Below, in pieces: positions 9,596-18,922 of a stretch of DNA of 64,000 nucleotides; the stretch's first letter is position 1, and every line of letters starts with the position of its first letter. A program made the position numbers and the translations under genes. Under the pieces are notes generated by a model that was not told the origin of the DNA, did no database searches, and worked only from the letters and a program-made list of their open reading frames with translations. Location of the stretch: NCBI RefSeq assembly GCF_026339955.1, contig NZ_JAPEPW010000001.1, positions 2,568,501-2,632,500 on the forward strand, in the 5' to 3' direction. The DNA is from Streptomyces sp. NBC_01549 (GTDB lineage: Bacteria; Actinomycetota; Actinomycetes; Streptomycetales; Streptomycetaceae).

Positions 9596-10082
9596 GCTGA
9601 AGTGCGATCCCGTAGTCGGTGAGCAGCACGCGTGCATAGGGATCGTCCGAAGAGTCTGGCGCCAGAAGGATGTTGGCCGGTTTCACATCCCTGTGGAGGA
9701 TCCCGATCCGGTGTCCGGCGGAGAGCGCGTCGAGAACGGCGAGCCCGATCCGGGCGGTCCGAGCGGGCGACAGCGGCCCCGACTGCCGTACGACCGCATG
9801 TAGATCGACCGCGTCCGGCACGTACTCCATGACGATCCACGGCAGTCCTTCGCGCACCACCACGTCGTGAACGGTGGCCACATGGGGATACCCGCGCAGC
9901 CGGGCCGCGTGCCGGGCCTGGCTGCGCGCCCGGGCGACGCGCTGCGCGGGCTGCGTCGCGTCCATCGGCACGTCCGGCAGCGCGATCTCCCTCATGGAGA
10001 CCTCGCAAGCCAACTCCGCGTCGTACGCGAGCCACGCCCTCCCCATGGCGCCTCCCCCGAGACAGCGCGCCGCCTCCGAGGA
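9596..10082 (-). pseudogene. Truncated Ser/Thr protein kinase
   Basis: The reverse strand encodes the N-lobe and the first half of the catalytic lobe of a Hanks-type kinase: MGRAWLAYDAEL, PWIVMEYVPDAVDLHAVV, GILHRDVKPANILL (intact HRD loop) and LLTDYGIALQP (the DFG equivalent). The activation segment and the rest of the C-lobe are missing, because similarity ends at ~9596 against the TnpB element. The glycine-rich loop is degenerate (CLGGGAMGRAW) and the usual VAVK lysine is replaced by arginine in CEVSMREI. The protein is therefore non-catalytic and the gene is a relic. The frame stays open beyond the kinase region only by chance. Confidence 0.8.
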
Positions 10083-10202
10083 CGCATGGAACTTGTCTCT
10101 TGAAGGTACCTTCGCACGCACCACTGACAGGAGCCGTTTTACCGACCAATCCTGATCAATGTCGGTCAATCCCGTCAGAACAAGCACATGCGACTCAGCT
10201 CT

Positions 10203-11732
10203 TCACTCCGCGGGCTCGAGGAACCCTTGCTCCACCAGCAGCCGGATCTGCGCGGGCGTCCGGTCGCGCAGCAACACCGGGTCCTCGCCGACCAATTGAG
10301 CGATGGCGTCCAGGATCCGCCCGGCGCTCAGCGTGCCGTCGCACACACCCGCGAAGCCCGCGCCGACCGTGTCCACCTTGGTGGCCCGGCGCATCCCGCG
10401 GTGCTGGCGCAGCACCACGTGTTCCGGGTCCTCCGCGCCGGGCAGCCCGACCTGCTCCTGAACGACCTCGTCCACGAGCCTGAAGTGCCCGGCGAGCAGG
10501 GCCGCGTCGTCGCTCGCCCGCAGGTAGTCGACGCGGTCGAAGTGTGCGCGCACGGTCTCACCGAGCGGCTGTTCGACGGAGTGCGGCCATTCCTCGACCG
10601 TGATCGAGGGCTCGGCGGCCGCCGTTCTGCGCAGCGTGATCCATCCGAAGCCGACAGCCTTGACCTTGCGGGCCTCGAACTCGTCCAGCCAGGCGTCGTA
10701 CCGCGCCTGGTACTCGGCGGGGTCGTCGCGGTGGTCGCCCGCGTCGCGCAGCCACAACTCCGCGTACTGCGTGACGTCCTGTACCTCGCGCTGCACGATC
10801 CAGGCGTCACAGCCGCGCGGCACCCAGGAGCGCAGCCGGTCCTGCCACTCCTCGCCCTCCACGTGCTGCCAGTTGGCCAGGAACTGCGCGTACCCCCCGT
10901 CGCTGAGCCGGTCTCCCGCCTGCTGAACGATCGTGCGGCACAGATCGTCCCCGCCCATCCCGCCGTCGCGATAGGTGAGCCGGGCACCGGGCGAGATCAC
11001 GAAGGGCGGGTTCGAGACGATCAGGTCGTACGTCTCGTCGTCCGCGATCGGTTCGAAGAGGGAGCCCTGGCGCAGATCGGCCGCCGGGGCGCCGGAGAGC
11101 GCGAGGGTGAGCGCGGTGATGTGCAGGGCGCGCGGGTTGAGGTCGGTCGCGGTCACGCGCGTGGCGTGCTGCGCGGCGTGCAGGGCCTGGATCCCGGAGC
11201 CGGTGCCGAGGTCGAGCGCGGAGGAGACGGGTGTCCGGACGGTGATGCCGGCCAGCGTCGTGGACGCTCCGCCCACGCCCAGGACGACGCCCTCCTCGCG
11301 GCTGCCGATGCCGCCCGCGCCGCCGACGGCGCACCCCAGGTCGGACACGATGAACCAGTCCTCGCCACCAGGCCCCCCGTACGGCCGGATGTCCACGGTC
11401 GCCGCGACCTCGTCCGCGCCCGCGCGGGTCAGCCAGCCGCTCTCCAGGCAGTCCTCCACCGGCAGCCCGTCTCTCACGCGCGCGTGAGAGACGGGCTGCT
11501 GCAGCAGGAACAGCCGTACGAGCGTCTCCAACGGTGTGTCGCCGCGGGTCGCCCGGAGCGCGGGCACGGTCTCGCTGCGTGCCAGCGCCGCGTACGCGGG
11601 GGCGCCGAGCAGGTCGAGCAGACCGTCGGCGGTGAAGGAGGCGCCGAGCAGGGCGTCCCGCAGCCGAGCGGCGACGTCGACGCGGTCGGACGAGGGCAAC
11701 GGTGGCAGGCTGGTGTGACTCACGTCCCCCAT
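10203..11732 (-). CDS. Class I SAM-dependent methyltransferase (HemK/MTS-like)
   Basis: A 509-residue protein from ATG 11732 (MGDVSHTSLPPL) with GGAG eight bases upstream; the in-frame codons before it are not coding-like. Residues ~1-140 are an actinobacterial N-terminal domain. Residues ~150-330 form a Rossmann methyltransferase with the SAM-binding loop LDLGTGSGIQAL and catalytic motif SNPPFVIS. NPPF/NPPY methyltransferases modify adenine N6 or glutamine amide nitrogens in nucleic acids or proteins. The C-terminal ~170 residues have no recognised fold. The substrate is unknown. The gene stands alone, downstream (on its strand) of the lipoprotein gene, next to the mobile-element insertion. 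Confidence 0.85.
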   Translation of the reverse strand: MGDVSHTSLPPLPSSDRVDVAARLRDALLGASFTADGLLDLLGAPAYAALARSETVPALRATRGDTPLETLVRLFLLQQPVSHARVRDGLPVEDCLESGWLTRAGADEVAATVDIRPYGGPGGEDWFIVSDLGCAVGGAGGIGSREEGVVLGVGGASTTLAGITVRTPVSSALDLGTGSGIQALHAAQHATRVTATDLNPRALHITALTLALSGAPAADLRQGSLFEPIADDETYDLIVSNPPFVISPGARLTYRDGGMGGDDLCRTIVQQAGDRLSDGGYAQFLANWQHVEGEEWQDRLRSWVPRGCDAWIVQREVQDVTQYAELWLRDAGDHRDDPAEYQARYDAWLDEFEARKVKAVGFGWITLRRTAAAEPSITVEEWPHSVEQPLGETVRAHFDRVDYLRASDDAALLAGHFRLVDEVVQEQVGLPGAEDPEHVVLRQHRGMRRATKVDTVGAGFAGVCDGTLSAGRILDAIAQLVGEDPVLLRDRTPAQIRLLVEQGFLEPAE

Positions 11733-11994
11733 TGTGTCCGCTCCGGCCGAAAGGGACGTACACCTGTGGACAGAGCCCGCGCCGGTGTGGACAGGCCCGC
11801 ACGAGGAGCCGTGGGGGCTCGCGCGGGAGCCATGGGCCATGCGCCGTCGGGAGCCGTGGGCTTGCGCCGCGAGAGCCGTAGGGCAGGCGCCACGGGCCCG
11901 GTACGCGCGCGTACCGGGCTCTTTCCGGGTGGACGGGACGGATCCTGCTCTGCGGTCGCTCTCCGGGCGTTCGCCGGTCGCTCTCCGGGGGGGG

Positions 11995-12579
11995 TCAGCC
12001 CTGGGTGGTCGCCGGCGAGGCGGACGCGGAGGCGGACTTGCAGCTCACCTGCTTGGCCATCGCCTTGCCGACGTCGCCCGCTTCGAGCTCCTTCAGGGCG
12101 TCGGTCCCGGTCTTGCTGAGCTTCTCCAGCTGCTTGGCGACGCCGTCGAGACCATCCGCGAACTTCGCCTGGTCCTTCGTGTTGAGCGCGTCGGACTGCT
12201 TCCCCAGATCGGCGTAGGAGGCGGAGAGGGCGTTGAGCTCCTTGACCGCGTTCTCCTGCTTGGTCTTGCCGCTGTCCACGTCCGGCGGGCCGGCCTTCTC
12301 GATGGCGGCCGCCATCGCCTTGTAGGCGTCGGAGATGTCCTGGAAGCCCTTGGAGTCGGCCTTCTGCACGTCCGCCGGAGCGCTCTGGTCCGTGGTCTCC
12401 TTCTGGATCGCGGTGTTGGCGGCCGCGATCTTCTGGACCTGGGGCTGCACCGCGTCACAGACCTGCTTGGCCCAGGGGTCCAGTTTGTCGTCCTTGGTAC
12501 TACTACCGCTGCTGCATGCCGACAGCGCCAGCACCAGTACCGCACCGCCGGACAGTGCGGCCGCGAGCTTCTTGTTCAC
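11995..12579 (-). CDS. Small secreted lipoprotein
   Basis: A 194-residue protein with a classical lipobox signal: MNKKLAAALSGGAVLVLALS followed by ACSS, with lipidation expected at the cysteine near residue 22. The mature part is small, alanine/lysine/aspartate-rich and probably helical (QVQKIAAANTAIQKE, GLDGVAKQLEKLSK). It contains two further cysteines (QVCDAV and VSCKS) that could form a disulfide. The tail is Ser/Ala-rich. It is anchored on the outer face of the membrane and no function is recognised. It reads toward the methyltransferase with ~260 bp between; its promoter faces the H+-pyrophosphatase terminator. Confidence 0.8.
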   Translation of the reverse strand: MNKKLAAALSGGAVLVLALSACSSGSSTKDDKLDPWAKQVCDAVQPQVQKIAAANTAIQKETTDQSAPADVQKADSKGFQDISDAYKAMAAAIEKAGPPDVDSGKTKQENAVKELNALSASYADLGKQSDALNTKDQAKFADGLDGVAKQLEKLSKTGTDALKELEAGDVGKAMAKQVSCKSASASASPATTQG

Positions 12580-12726
12580 CGGATTGGTCCCTTCCGTGGC
12601 TCTCGGCCCCGGAACTTACACGCCACACGGGCGCCACCCCCATAGCGAATTTCCGATTTAGTGACTATTGAAGCCATTTGCTCCATGCGAGAGAAGGCTC
12701 ACGACACGGGCGTGAACGCACACAAA

Positions 12727-12768
12727 CGACGGGCGGGCGGCACGTCGCTGCGTGCCGCCCGCCCGTCG
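12727..12768 (-). terminator. Terminator of the H+-pyrophosphatase gene
   Basis: A perfect 18-bp inverted repeat (12727-12744 with 12751-12768) with a 6-nt loop, 24 bp past the hppA stop codon. It is a very stable GC hairpin without a clear U run, the usual form of Streptomyces terminators. Confidence 0.85.
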
Positions 12769-12791
12769 GGACCTGCCCAAAGGACCTAGCG

Positions 12792-15197
12792 CTACGAAAC
12801 CACCGCGGCGTCGGCCGACTTCGACACCCGTTCCGCGTTGCCTTCGTCACCCACGGCGATCCCGCGCCGCTTGGAGATGTACACCGCGCCCACGATCACG
12901 AGGATCGAGAGCACCGCGATCAGGATGCGCAGACCGAGGTTCTTGTCGTCGCCGTACGAGAACTTCACGACCGCGGGTGCGATCAGCAGCGCCACCAGGT
13001 TCATCACCTTGAGGAGCGGGTTGATCGCGGGGCCCGCGGTGTCCTTGAAGGGGTCACCTACGGTGTCGCCGATCACCGTGGCGGCATGGGCCTCACTGCC
13101 CTTGCCCCCGTGGTGGCCGTCCTCGACCAGTTTCTTCGCGTTGTCCCAGGCGCCGCCGGAGTTGGCGAGGAAGACCGCCATCAGCGTGCCGGTGCCGATC
13201 GCGCCCGCCAGATACGAGCCGAGCGCGCCGACGCCGAGCGTGAAGCCGATGGCGATGGGCGCCAGGACGGCGAGCAGACCCGGAGTGGCCAGCTCCCGCA
13301 GGGCGTCCTTGGTGCAGATGTCGACGACCCGCCCGTACTCCGGCTTCTCCGTGTAGTCCATGATCCCGGGGTGCTCGCGGAACTGCCGCCGCACCTCGTA
13401 GACCACGGCCCCCGCGGACCGGGACACCGCGTTGATCGCGAGGCCCGAGAACAGGAAGACGACCGCCGCGCCCGCGATCAGGCCCACCAGGTTGTTGGGC
13501 TGCGAGATGTCCATCATCAGGTTCAGCGGCGCGCCCTGCCCGGAGACCTTCTCGCCCACGTCGTTCGCGGCCGTGAGGATCGCGTCCCGGTACGAGCCGA
13601 AGAGCGCCGAGGCCGCGAGGACGGCCGTGGCGATGGCGATGCCCTTGGTGATGGCTTTCGTGGTGTTGCCCACCGCGTCCAGGTCGGTGAGCACCTGCGC
13701 GCCCGCGCCCGTGACATCGCCGGACATCTCGGCGATGCCCTGCGCGTTGTCGGAGACCGGGCCGAAGGTGTCCATGGCGACGATGACGCCGACCGTGGTG
13801 AGCAGGCCGGTTCCGGCGAGCGCCACCGCGAACAGCGCCAGGAGGATCGACGTACCGCCGAGCAGGAAGGCCCCGTAGACGCTGAGGCCGATCAGCAGGG
13901 CGGTGTAGACGGCCGATTCCAGACCGATGGAGATACCGGCCAGGATGACGGTGGCCGCGCCGGTGAGCGAGCTCTTGCCGATGTCCCGTACGGGACGACG
14001 GGTGGTCTCGGTGAAGTAGCCGGTCAGTTGCTGGATGAGGGCGGCGAGCACGATGCCGATGGCCACCGCGACGACCGCGAGGATCCGCGGATCGCCCTCC
14101 TTGGCCTTGATCGCCGCGTCCGTGACGCCGTCGAGGTCGGCGTACTTCCCCGGCAGGTAGATGAAGACGGCTGCGGCCACCAGCACCAACGAGATCACCG
14201 CGGAGATGAAGAAACCACGGTTGATCGCGGACATGCCACTGCGGTCGGAGCGCCGTGGTGCCACCGCGAAGATGCCGACCATCGCGGTGAGGACGCCGAT
14301 CGCGGGCACGATCAGCGGGAAGGCGAGCCCGGCGTCGCCGAACGCCGCCTTGCCGAGGATCAGCGCGGCGACGAGCGTGACGGCGTACGACTCGAAGAGG
14401 TCCGCGGCCATGCCGGCGCAGTCGCCGACGTTGTCGCCCACGTTGTCGGCGATGGTCGCGGCATTGCGCGGGTCGTCCTCCGGAATGCCCTGCTCGACCT
14501 TGCCGACCAGGTCGGCGCCGACGTCGGCGGCCTTGGTGAAGATGCCGCCGCCGACACGCATGAACATGGCGATCAGCGCCGCGCCGAGACCGAAGCCCTC
14601 CAGGACCTTCGGCGCGTCGGCCGCGTACACCAGCACCACACAGGAGGCGCCCAGTAGACCGAGCCCCACCGTGAACATGCCGACGACGCCGCCGGTACGG
14701 AAAGCGATCTTCATGGCTTTGTGCGAGACGGCGGTGAGATCCTTTTCGGGTTCACCCTCGGCCGGGGTCGCTTCCCTTGCCGCGGCGGCCACGCGGACGT
14801 TGCTTCGTACGGCGAGCCACATACCGATATAACCGGTGGTCGCCGAGAACACCGCGCCGATCAGGAAGAAGATCGATCGTCCGGCGCGCTGATTCCAGTC
14901 ATCCGCGGGCAGCAGCATGAGCAGGAAGAACACCGCGACGGCGAATACGCCGAGCGTGCGCATCTGTCGCCCCAGGTAGGCGTTCGCGCCTTCCTGGATG
15001 GCCGTCGCGATCTTCTTCATGCTGTCGGTGCCCTCGCCGGCCGCGAGCACTTGCCGTACCAGCACCCCGGCTACCGCCAGAGCCGCCAGGGCCACGGCGC
15101 CGATGACCATCACGATCAAGCGATTGTCATTGGTCAGTACTGCGGCTGCGAAGGTTGTGGGATGGTCAAACTGATGAGGGGTAGAAAGCCCCGCCAT
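12792..15197 (-). CDS. hppA: Membrane proton-pumping pyrophosphatase
   Basis: An 801-residue integral membrane protein with about 16 hydrophobic segments. It hydrolyses cytoplasmic pyrophosphate and pumps H+ out of the cell. The substrate site is visible in DVGADLVGKVEQGIPEDDPR and ADNVGDNVGDCAGMAADLFE, with a second conserved acidic patch in VIGDTVGDPFKDTAGPAINP. The motif GNTTKAITKG carries Lys where K+-dependent enzymes have Ala, so this is the K+-independent type. The ATG at 15197 gives MAGLSTPHQFDHP. It is monocistronic, with a strong terminator downstream and a 300-bp AT-rich upstream region. Confidence 0.97.
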   Translation of the reverse strand: MAGLSTPHQFDHPTTFAAAVLTNDNRLIVMVIGAVALAALAVAGVLVRQVLAAGEGTDSMKKIATAIQEGANAYLGRQMRTLGVFAVAVFFLLMLLPADDWNQRAGRSIFFLIGAVFSATTGYIGMWLAVRSNVRVAAAAREATPAEGEPEKDLTAVSHKAMKIAFRTGGVVGMFTVGLGLLGASCVVLVYAADAPKVLEGFGLGAALIAMFMRVGGGIFTKAADVGADLVGKVEQGIPEDDPRNAATIADNVGDNVGDCAGMAADLFESYAVTLVAALILGKAAFGDAGLAFPLIVPAIGVLTAMVGIFAVAPRRSDRSGMSAINRGFFISAVISLVLVAAAVFIYLPGKYADLDGVTDAAIKAKEGDPRILAVVAVAIGIVLAALIQQLTGYFTETTRRPVRDIGKSSLTGAATVILAGISIGLESAVYTALLIGLSVYGAFLLGGTSILLALFAVALAGTGLLTTVGVIVAMDTFGPVSDNAQGIAEMSGDVTGAGAQVLTDLDAVGNTTKAITKGIAIATAVLAASALFGSYRDAILTAANDVGEKVSGQGAPLNLMMDISQPNNLVGLIAGAAVVFLFSGLAINAVSRSAGAVVYEVRRQFREHPGIMDYTEKPEYGRVVDICTKDALRELATPGLLAVLAPIAIGFTLGVGALGSYLAGAIGTGTLMAVFLANSGGAWDNAKKLVEDGHHGGKGSEAHAATVIGDTVGDPFKDTAGPAINPLLKVMNLVALLIAPAVVKFSYGDDKNLGLRILIAVLSILVIVGAVYISKRRGIAVGDEGNAERVSKSADAAVVS

Positions 15198-15449
15198 TCG
15201 TCCTCCTTGACGCTTGGGCTGAGCTCAAGATGTGGACGGATTGTAGGTACCGGAACCTGATCAAAACAGTGCCCGGTAAACGGAATTCGCCTTCACATGC
15301 CGATCAGCAAATGATCGACGGGCATCCGTGGGGCCCAAAAGAAGTAATGCCCCAAAAGCGTTGACGCTTGATCAAATAATCGTGTGATTGATCGTGAATC
15401 AATTCACGAAAAGGCCTGGGCCGAACCCGGCCGGACGCGGGCATACAAA
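15198..15449. promoter_or_regulatory. hppA upstream region with palindrome
   Basis: This region between hppA and the anti-sigma gene terminator is notably AT-rich for this genome. It contains a perfect 16-nt palindrome CGTGAATC-AATTCACG (15393-15408) and a second one, AAGCGTTGACGCTT, across 15356-15369. On the minus strand TTGATT and an AT-rich hexamer occur at about promoter spacing ~170 bp upstream of hppA. These are plausible operator and promoter elements, but the regulator is unknown. Confidence 0.4.
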
Positions 15450-15474
15450 AAGGGCCCTGCTGAGCAGGGCCCTT
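15450..15474 (-). terminator. Terminator after the anti-sigma gene
   Basis: An 11-bp stem AAGGGCCCTGC / GCAGGGCCCTT with a 3-nt loop, followed on the minus strand by TTTTTGTATG. This is a canonical intrinsic terminator 22 bp past the end of the bldG-linked anti-sigma gene. Confidence 0.9.
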
Positions 15475-15496
15475 CGAGTGTGTTGCGGGGGTGCGA

Positions 15497-15931
15497 TCAG
15501 GGGACGAGCGCGGCCGGCGGCGTGGTCGGCCAGCTCATCTTGATCAGTCCACCGTGCTCACCGGAAGTGACCTCGACATCGTCGACGAGGCCGCTGATGA
15601 CCGCGAGGCCCATCTCGTCCTCCTCGGCATCCATGTCCGGATCACCCGAGGCACCGGATGCCGTCTCACCGGGCACCGAACGCGGCGCCTCGTCGCCGAC
15701 CTCGATGGAGAACTGTTTCTCCTCCTCGATCAGCTTCACCTGCACCGGCGCCGAGATGCCGTTGCTCTGGTGCAGTCCGACGGCACGAGTACAGGCCTCA
15801 CCGACGGCGAGTCTGACCTCGTCGAGGACGGCCTCGTCCACTCCGGCCCTGCGCGCCACCGCTGCCGCCACCAGTCGGGCGGTCCTGACGTGCTCGGGCA
15901 GCGCGCTGAAGCGGAGTTCAACGGTGGCCAT
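15497..15931 (-). CDS. apgA: RsbW-type anti-sigma factor linked to BldG
   Basis: A 144-residue HATPase_c protein of the serine kinase / anti-sigma (RsbW/SpoIIAB) family. The N box is seen as EVRLAVGEACTRAV and the G1-type region as EDEMGLAVISGLVDDVEV. Such proteins bind and inhibit a sigma factor and phosphorylate a partner anti-anti-sigma factor. It lies immediately downstream of bldG on the same strand (115 bp), the arrangement known in S. coelicolor, where this partner is called ApgA. A block of acidic residues (DPDMDAEEDE) interrupts the ATP lid. Expression is probably both with bldG and partly separate. Confidence 0.88.
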   Translation of the reverse strand: MATVELRFSALPEHVRTARLVAAAVARRAGVDEAVLDEVRLAVGEACTRAVGLHQSNGISAPVQVKLIEEEKQFSIEVGDEAPRSVPGETASGASGDPDMDAEEDEMGLAVISGLVDDVEVTSGEHGGLIKMSWPTTPPAALVP

Positions 15932-16046
15932 GCATCCCCCTCAACTACGGGCGTGCTGTCAGGGGGCCGGGCCGCCGAGGCCCGGTCCCCCGTCCATTGC
16001 TTCTACCGTCTCGGACACCACATCACTCGTGAGGCCCGGGACGGGG

Positions 16047-16388
16047 TCAGTCGGTGGCCGCTACCGCTTCCTCGACCGAGGTGTGGATGGGGAACACCTT
16101 GGTGAGGCCGGTGATGCGGAAGATCTTCAGAATGCGCTCCTGGTTGCAGACCAGTCGCAGCGAGCCCTCATGGGCACGCACACGCTTCAGGCCGCCCACC
16201 AGCACGCCGAGCCCGGTGGAGTCGAGGAAGTCCACGCCCTCCATGTCGACGACAAGGTGGAAATTGCCGTCGTTCACCAGCTCGACCAGCTGCTCGCGCA
16301 GCTTGGGCGCGGTATATACATCGATTTCGCCACCGACCTCGACGACCGTACGATCGCCGACGGTACGGGTCGACAGGGACAGGTCCAC
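16047..16388 (-). CDS. bldG: Anti-sigma factor antagonist BldG
   Basis: A 113-residue STAS-domain protein, the size of S. coelicolor BldG, which is needed for aerial growth and antibiotic production. The GTG start at 16388 ([12 protein letters not shown]) follows a strong GGAGG. The phosphorylated serine is Ser57 in [13 protein letters not shown]. In its unphosphorylated form it sequesters anti-sigma factors; the neighbouring RsbW-like protein is the expected partner. The divergent helicase start region shares its promoter area. Confidence 0.97.
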   Translation of the reverse strand: MDLSLSTRTVGDRTVVEVGGEIDVYTAPKLREQLVELVNDGNFHLVVDMEGVDFLDSTGLGVLVGGLKRVRAHEGSLRLVCNQERILKIFRITGLTKVFPIHTSVEEAVAATD

Positions 16389-16549
16389 GGATCCTCCAGC
16401 ACCTTGCTATCGAGCGGTCATCCCAAGGGACACCTCGGCAGAGCCCCCGGGACGGTTCGCCAGCCGCGATGGCATTCAATCACTTACCGGCAGGCGTGCA
16501 CGACGCCTTGGGCCCATTGTCCGTCACGCCAGTGACACACTCGATGCCG

Positions 16550-18922
16550 ATGGCCAAGAATCACCGATCCGATCGACCCTCGACGGACACCGCTTCCCGC
16601 CCCGATCCGGGCACGGTCCTGGACCGGCTCGCCTCGGGGCCGAGTCGGGCTTCGCGCATCACTCATACGGAGCACTTGCCCCCACGGGCGGGTCGCCATG
16701 CCGTGTGGCCCGATCGGATCCGTTCGGAGGTCATCGCGGCGGTGCAGGCCGCGGGCATCGAGCACCCCTGGGCCCACCAGGCACTGGCCGCCGAGCACGC
16801 CCTGGACGGCGACTCCGTGATCGTCGCCACGGGCACCGCCTCGGGAAAGTCCCTGGCATACCTCACGCCGGTCCTGACAGCCCTCCTGGACGGCTCCGAG
16901 GCCCCGAACGGCCGTGGGGCCACCGCGCTGTACCTGGCCCCCACAAAGGCCCTTGCAGCCGATCAGCGCCGTTCGGTGAAGGAACTTTCACAACCTTTGG
17001 GCAATGCCGTTCGCCCAGCCGTGTACGACGGCGATACTCCGTTCGAGGAACGCGAGTGGGTACGGCAGTACGCCAACTACGTCCTGACCAACCCCGACAT
17101 GCTGCACCGCGGGATATTGCCCTCCCATCCCCGCTGGTCCTCCTTCCTCCGCGCCCTGAAGTACGTCGTCATCGACGAGGTGCACACCTACCGAGGTGTC
17201 TTCGGCTCCCACGTCGCCCAGGTACTGCGCCGACTGCGCCGAGTGTGCGCCCGCTACGGCGCCTCACCCGTCTTCCTGCTGGCCTCCGCGACCGCCGCGG
17301 AACCCTCGGTCGCCGCCCGCCGGCTGACCGGCCTCCCGGTCGTCGAGGTCGCCGACGACGCCTCACCCCGCGGCGAACTCGTGTTCGCCCTCTGGGAGCC
17401 CCCGCTCACCGAACTACACGGCGAGAAAGGAGCACCCGTTCGGCGTACCGCCACCGCCGAGACGGCCGGCCTCCTCACCGACCTGACCCTCCAGGGCGTA
17501 CGCTCCGTCGCCTTCGTACGGTCCCGCCGCGGCGCCGAACTGATCGCGGTGATCGCCCAGGAGCGCCTCGCCGAGATCGACCGCTCACTGGCCCGGCGCG
17601 TGGCCGCCTACCGCGGCGGCTACCTCCCCGAGGAACGCCGCGCCCTGGAGCGCGCCCTGCACTCCGGCGAACTCCTCGGCCTCGCCGCCACCACCGCCCT
17701 CGAACTCGGCATCGACGTCTCCGGCCTGGACGCCGTCGTCATCGCGGGCTACCCGGGCACCCGGGCCTCCCTGTGGCAGCAGGCGGGCCGCGCCGGCCGC
17801 TCGGGGCAGGGCGCACTCGCCGTCCTCGTCGCCCGCGACGATCCACTGGACACGTTCCTCGTGCATCACCCCGAAGCCCTGTTCGACCAGCCGGTGGAGT
17901 CCACCGTCCTCGACCCCGACAACCCGTACGTCCTCGCCCCGCACCTGTGCGCCGCCGCCTCCGAAATCCCCCTCACGGAAGAGGATCTGGAGCTCTTCGG
18001 GCCGGCCGCCCCCGGTCTGCTGCCACAGCTGGAGGCCGCGAAACTGCTGCGCCGGAGAACGACGGCGTGGCACTGGACGCGTCGGGAGCGGGCCGCCGAC
18101 CTGACCGACATCCGGGGCGAAGGCGGCAGTCCGGTGCAGATCGTCGAGGCCGGAACCGGACGGCTGCTCGGCACGGTCGACGCGGGCTCCGCGCACACCA
18201 CGGTCCACGAGGGCGCGGTCCACCTCCACCAGGGCCGTACGTACCTGGTGAAGCACCTGGACCTGGAGGACTCCGTCGCCCTGGTCGAGGAGGCCGACCC
18301 GCCGTATTCGACGGTCGCCCGCGACACGACCTCCATCTCCGTCCTGGAGACGGACACCGAAGTCCCGTGGGGCGAGGGACGGCTGTGCTACGGGTCCGTC
18401 GAAGTCACCAACCAGGTCGTCTCCTTCCTGCGTCGTCGTGTCATCACCGGCGAAGTACTGGGCGAGTCGAAACTCGACCTCCCGCCTCGTACGCTCCGCA
18501 CGCGCGCCGTGTGGTGGACGGTCACCGAGGACCAGCTGGACGCGGCCCGGATCAACCCGGAGATCCTCGGCGGCACCCTGCACGCCGCCGAGCACGCGTC
18601 GATCGGCATGCTCCCGCTGTTCGCCACCTGCGACCGCTGGGACATCGGCGGCGTGTCCATCCCGCTGCACCCGGACACGCTCCTGCCCACGGTCTTCGTG
18701 TACGACGGCCACCCGGGCGGCGCGGGATTCGCGGAGCGCGCCTTCCACACCGCCCGCGCCTGGCTCACCGCCACCCGGCAGGCCATCGCGTCCTGCGAGT
18801 GCGAGGCCGGCTGCCCGTCCTGCATCCAGTCCCCCAAGTGCGGCAACGGGAACGAGCCGTTGCACAAACGGGGCGCTGTGCGGCTGCTCACGGAACTTCT
18901 GCGGGGGGCGCCGGAGGGCTAG
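16550..18922 (+). CDS. MrfA/YprA-type DEAH-box DNA helicase
   Basis: A superfamily 2 helicase of ~790 residues. Walker A is VATGTASGKS, motif II is VIDEVHTYRG, and the later motifs include GRAGRSGQG. The C-terminal DUF1998-type zinc domain shows four cysteines in CECEAGCPSCIQSPKC. Bacillus MrfA of this family acts in repair of mitomycin-type DNA damage; the M. tuberculosis counterpart is Rv3649. Start choice: an in-frame ATG exists at 16469, but the first 25 codons contain TTA, AAT, TTG and many A/T-ending codons and look non-coding, so MAKNHRSDRP at 16550 (or MPMAKN at 16544) is preferred. No Shine-Dalgarno is visible; TTGTCC-17-CTCGAT could drive a leaderless transcript. The 3' end overlaps the convergent tad gene by 35 bp. 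Confidence 0.9.
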   Translation: MAKNHRSDRPSTDTASRPDPGTVLDRLASGPSRASRITHTEHLPPRAGRHAVWPDRIRSEVIAAVQAAGIEHPWAHQALAAEHALDGDSVIVATGTASGKSLAYLTPVLTALLDGSEAPNGRGATALYLAPTKALAADQRRSVKELSQPLGNAVRPAVYDGDTPFEEREWVRQYANYVLTNPDMLHRGILPSHPRWSSFLRALKYVVIDEVHTYRGVFGSHVAQVLRRLRRVCARYGASPVFLLASATAAEPSVAARRLTGLPVVEVADDASPRGELVFALWEPPLTELHGEKGAPVRRTATAETAGLLTDLTLQGVRSVAFVRSRRGAELIAVIAQERLAEIDRSLARRVAAYRGGYLPEERRALERALHSGELLGLAATTALELGIDVSGLDAVVIAGYPGTRASLWQQAGRAGRSGQGALAVLVARDDPLDTFLVHHPEALFDQPVESTVLDPDNPYVLAPHLCAAASEIPLTEEDLELFGPAAPGLLPQLEAAKLLRRRTTAWHWTRRERAADLTDIRGEGGSPVQIVEAGTGRLLGTVDAGSAHTTVHEGAVHLHQGRTYLVKHLDLEDSVALVEEADPPYSTVARDTTSISVLETDTEVPWGEGRLCYGSVEVTNQVVSFLRRRVITGEVLGESKLDLPPRTLRTRAVWWTVTEDQLDAARINPEILGGTLHAAEHASIGMLPLFATCDRWDIGGVSIPLHPDTLLPTVFVYDGHPGGAGFAERAFHTARAWLTATRQAIASCECEAGCPSCIQSPKCGNGNEPLHKRGAVRLLTELLRGAPEG

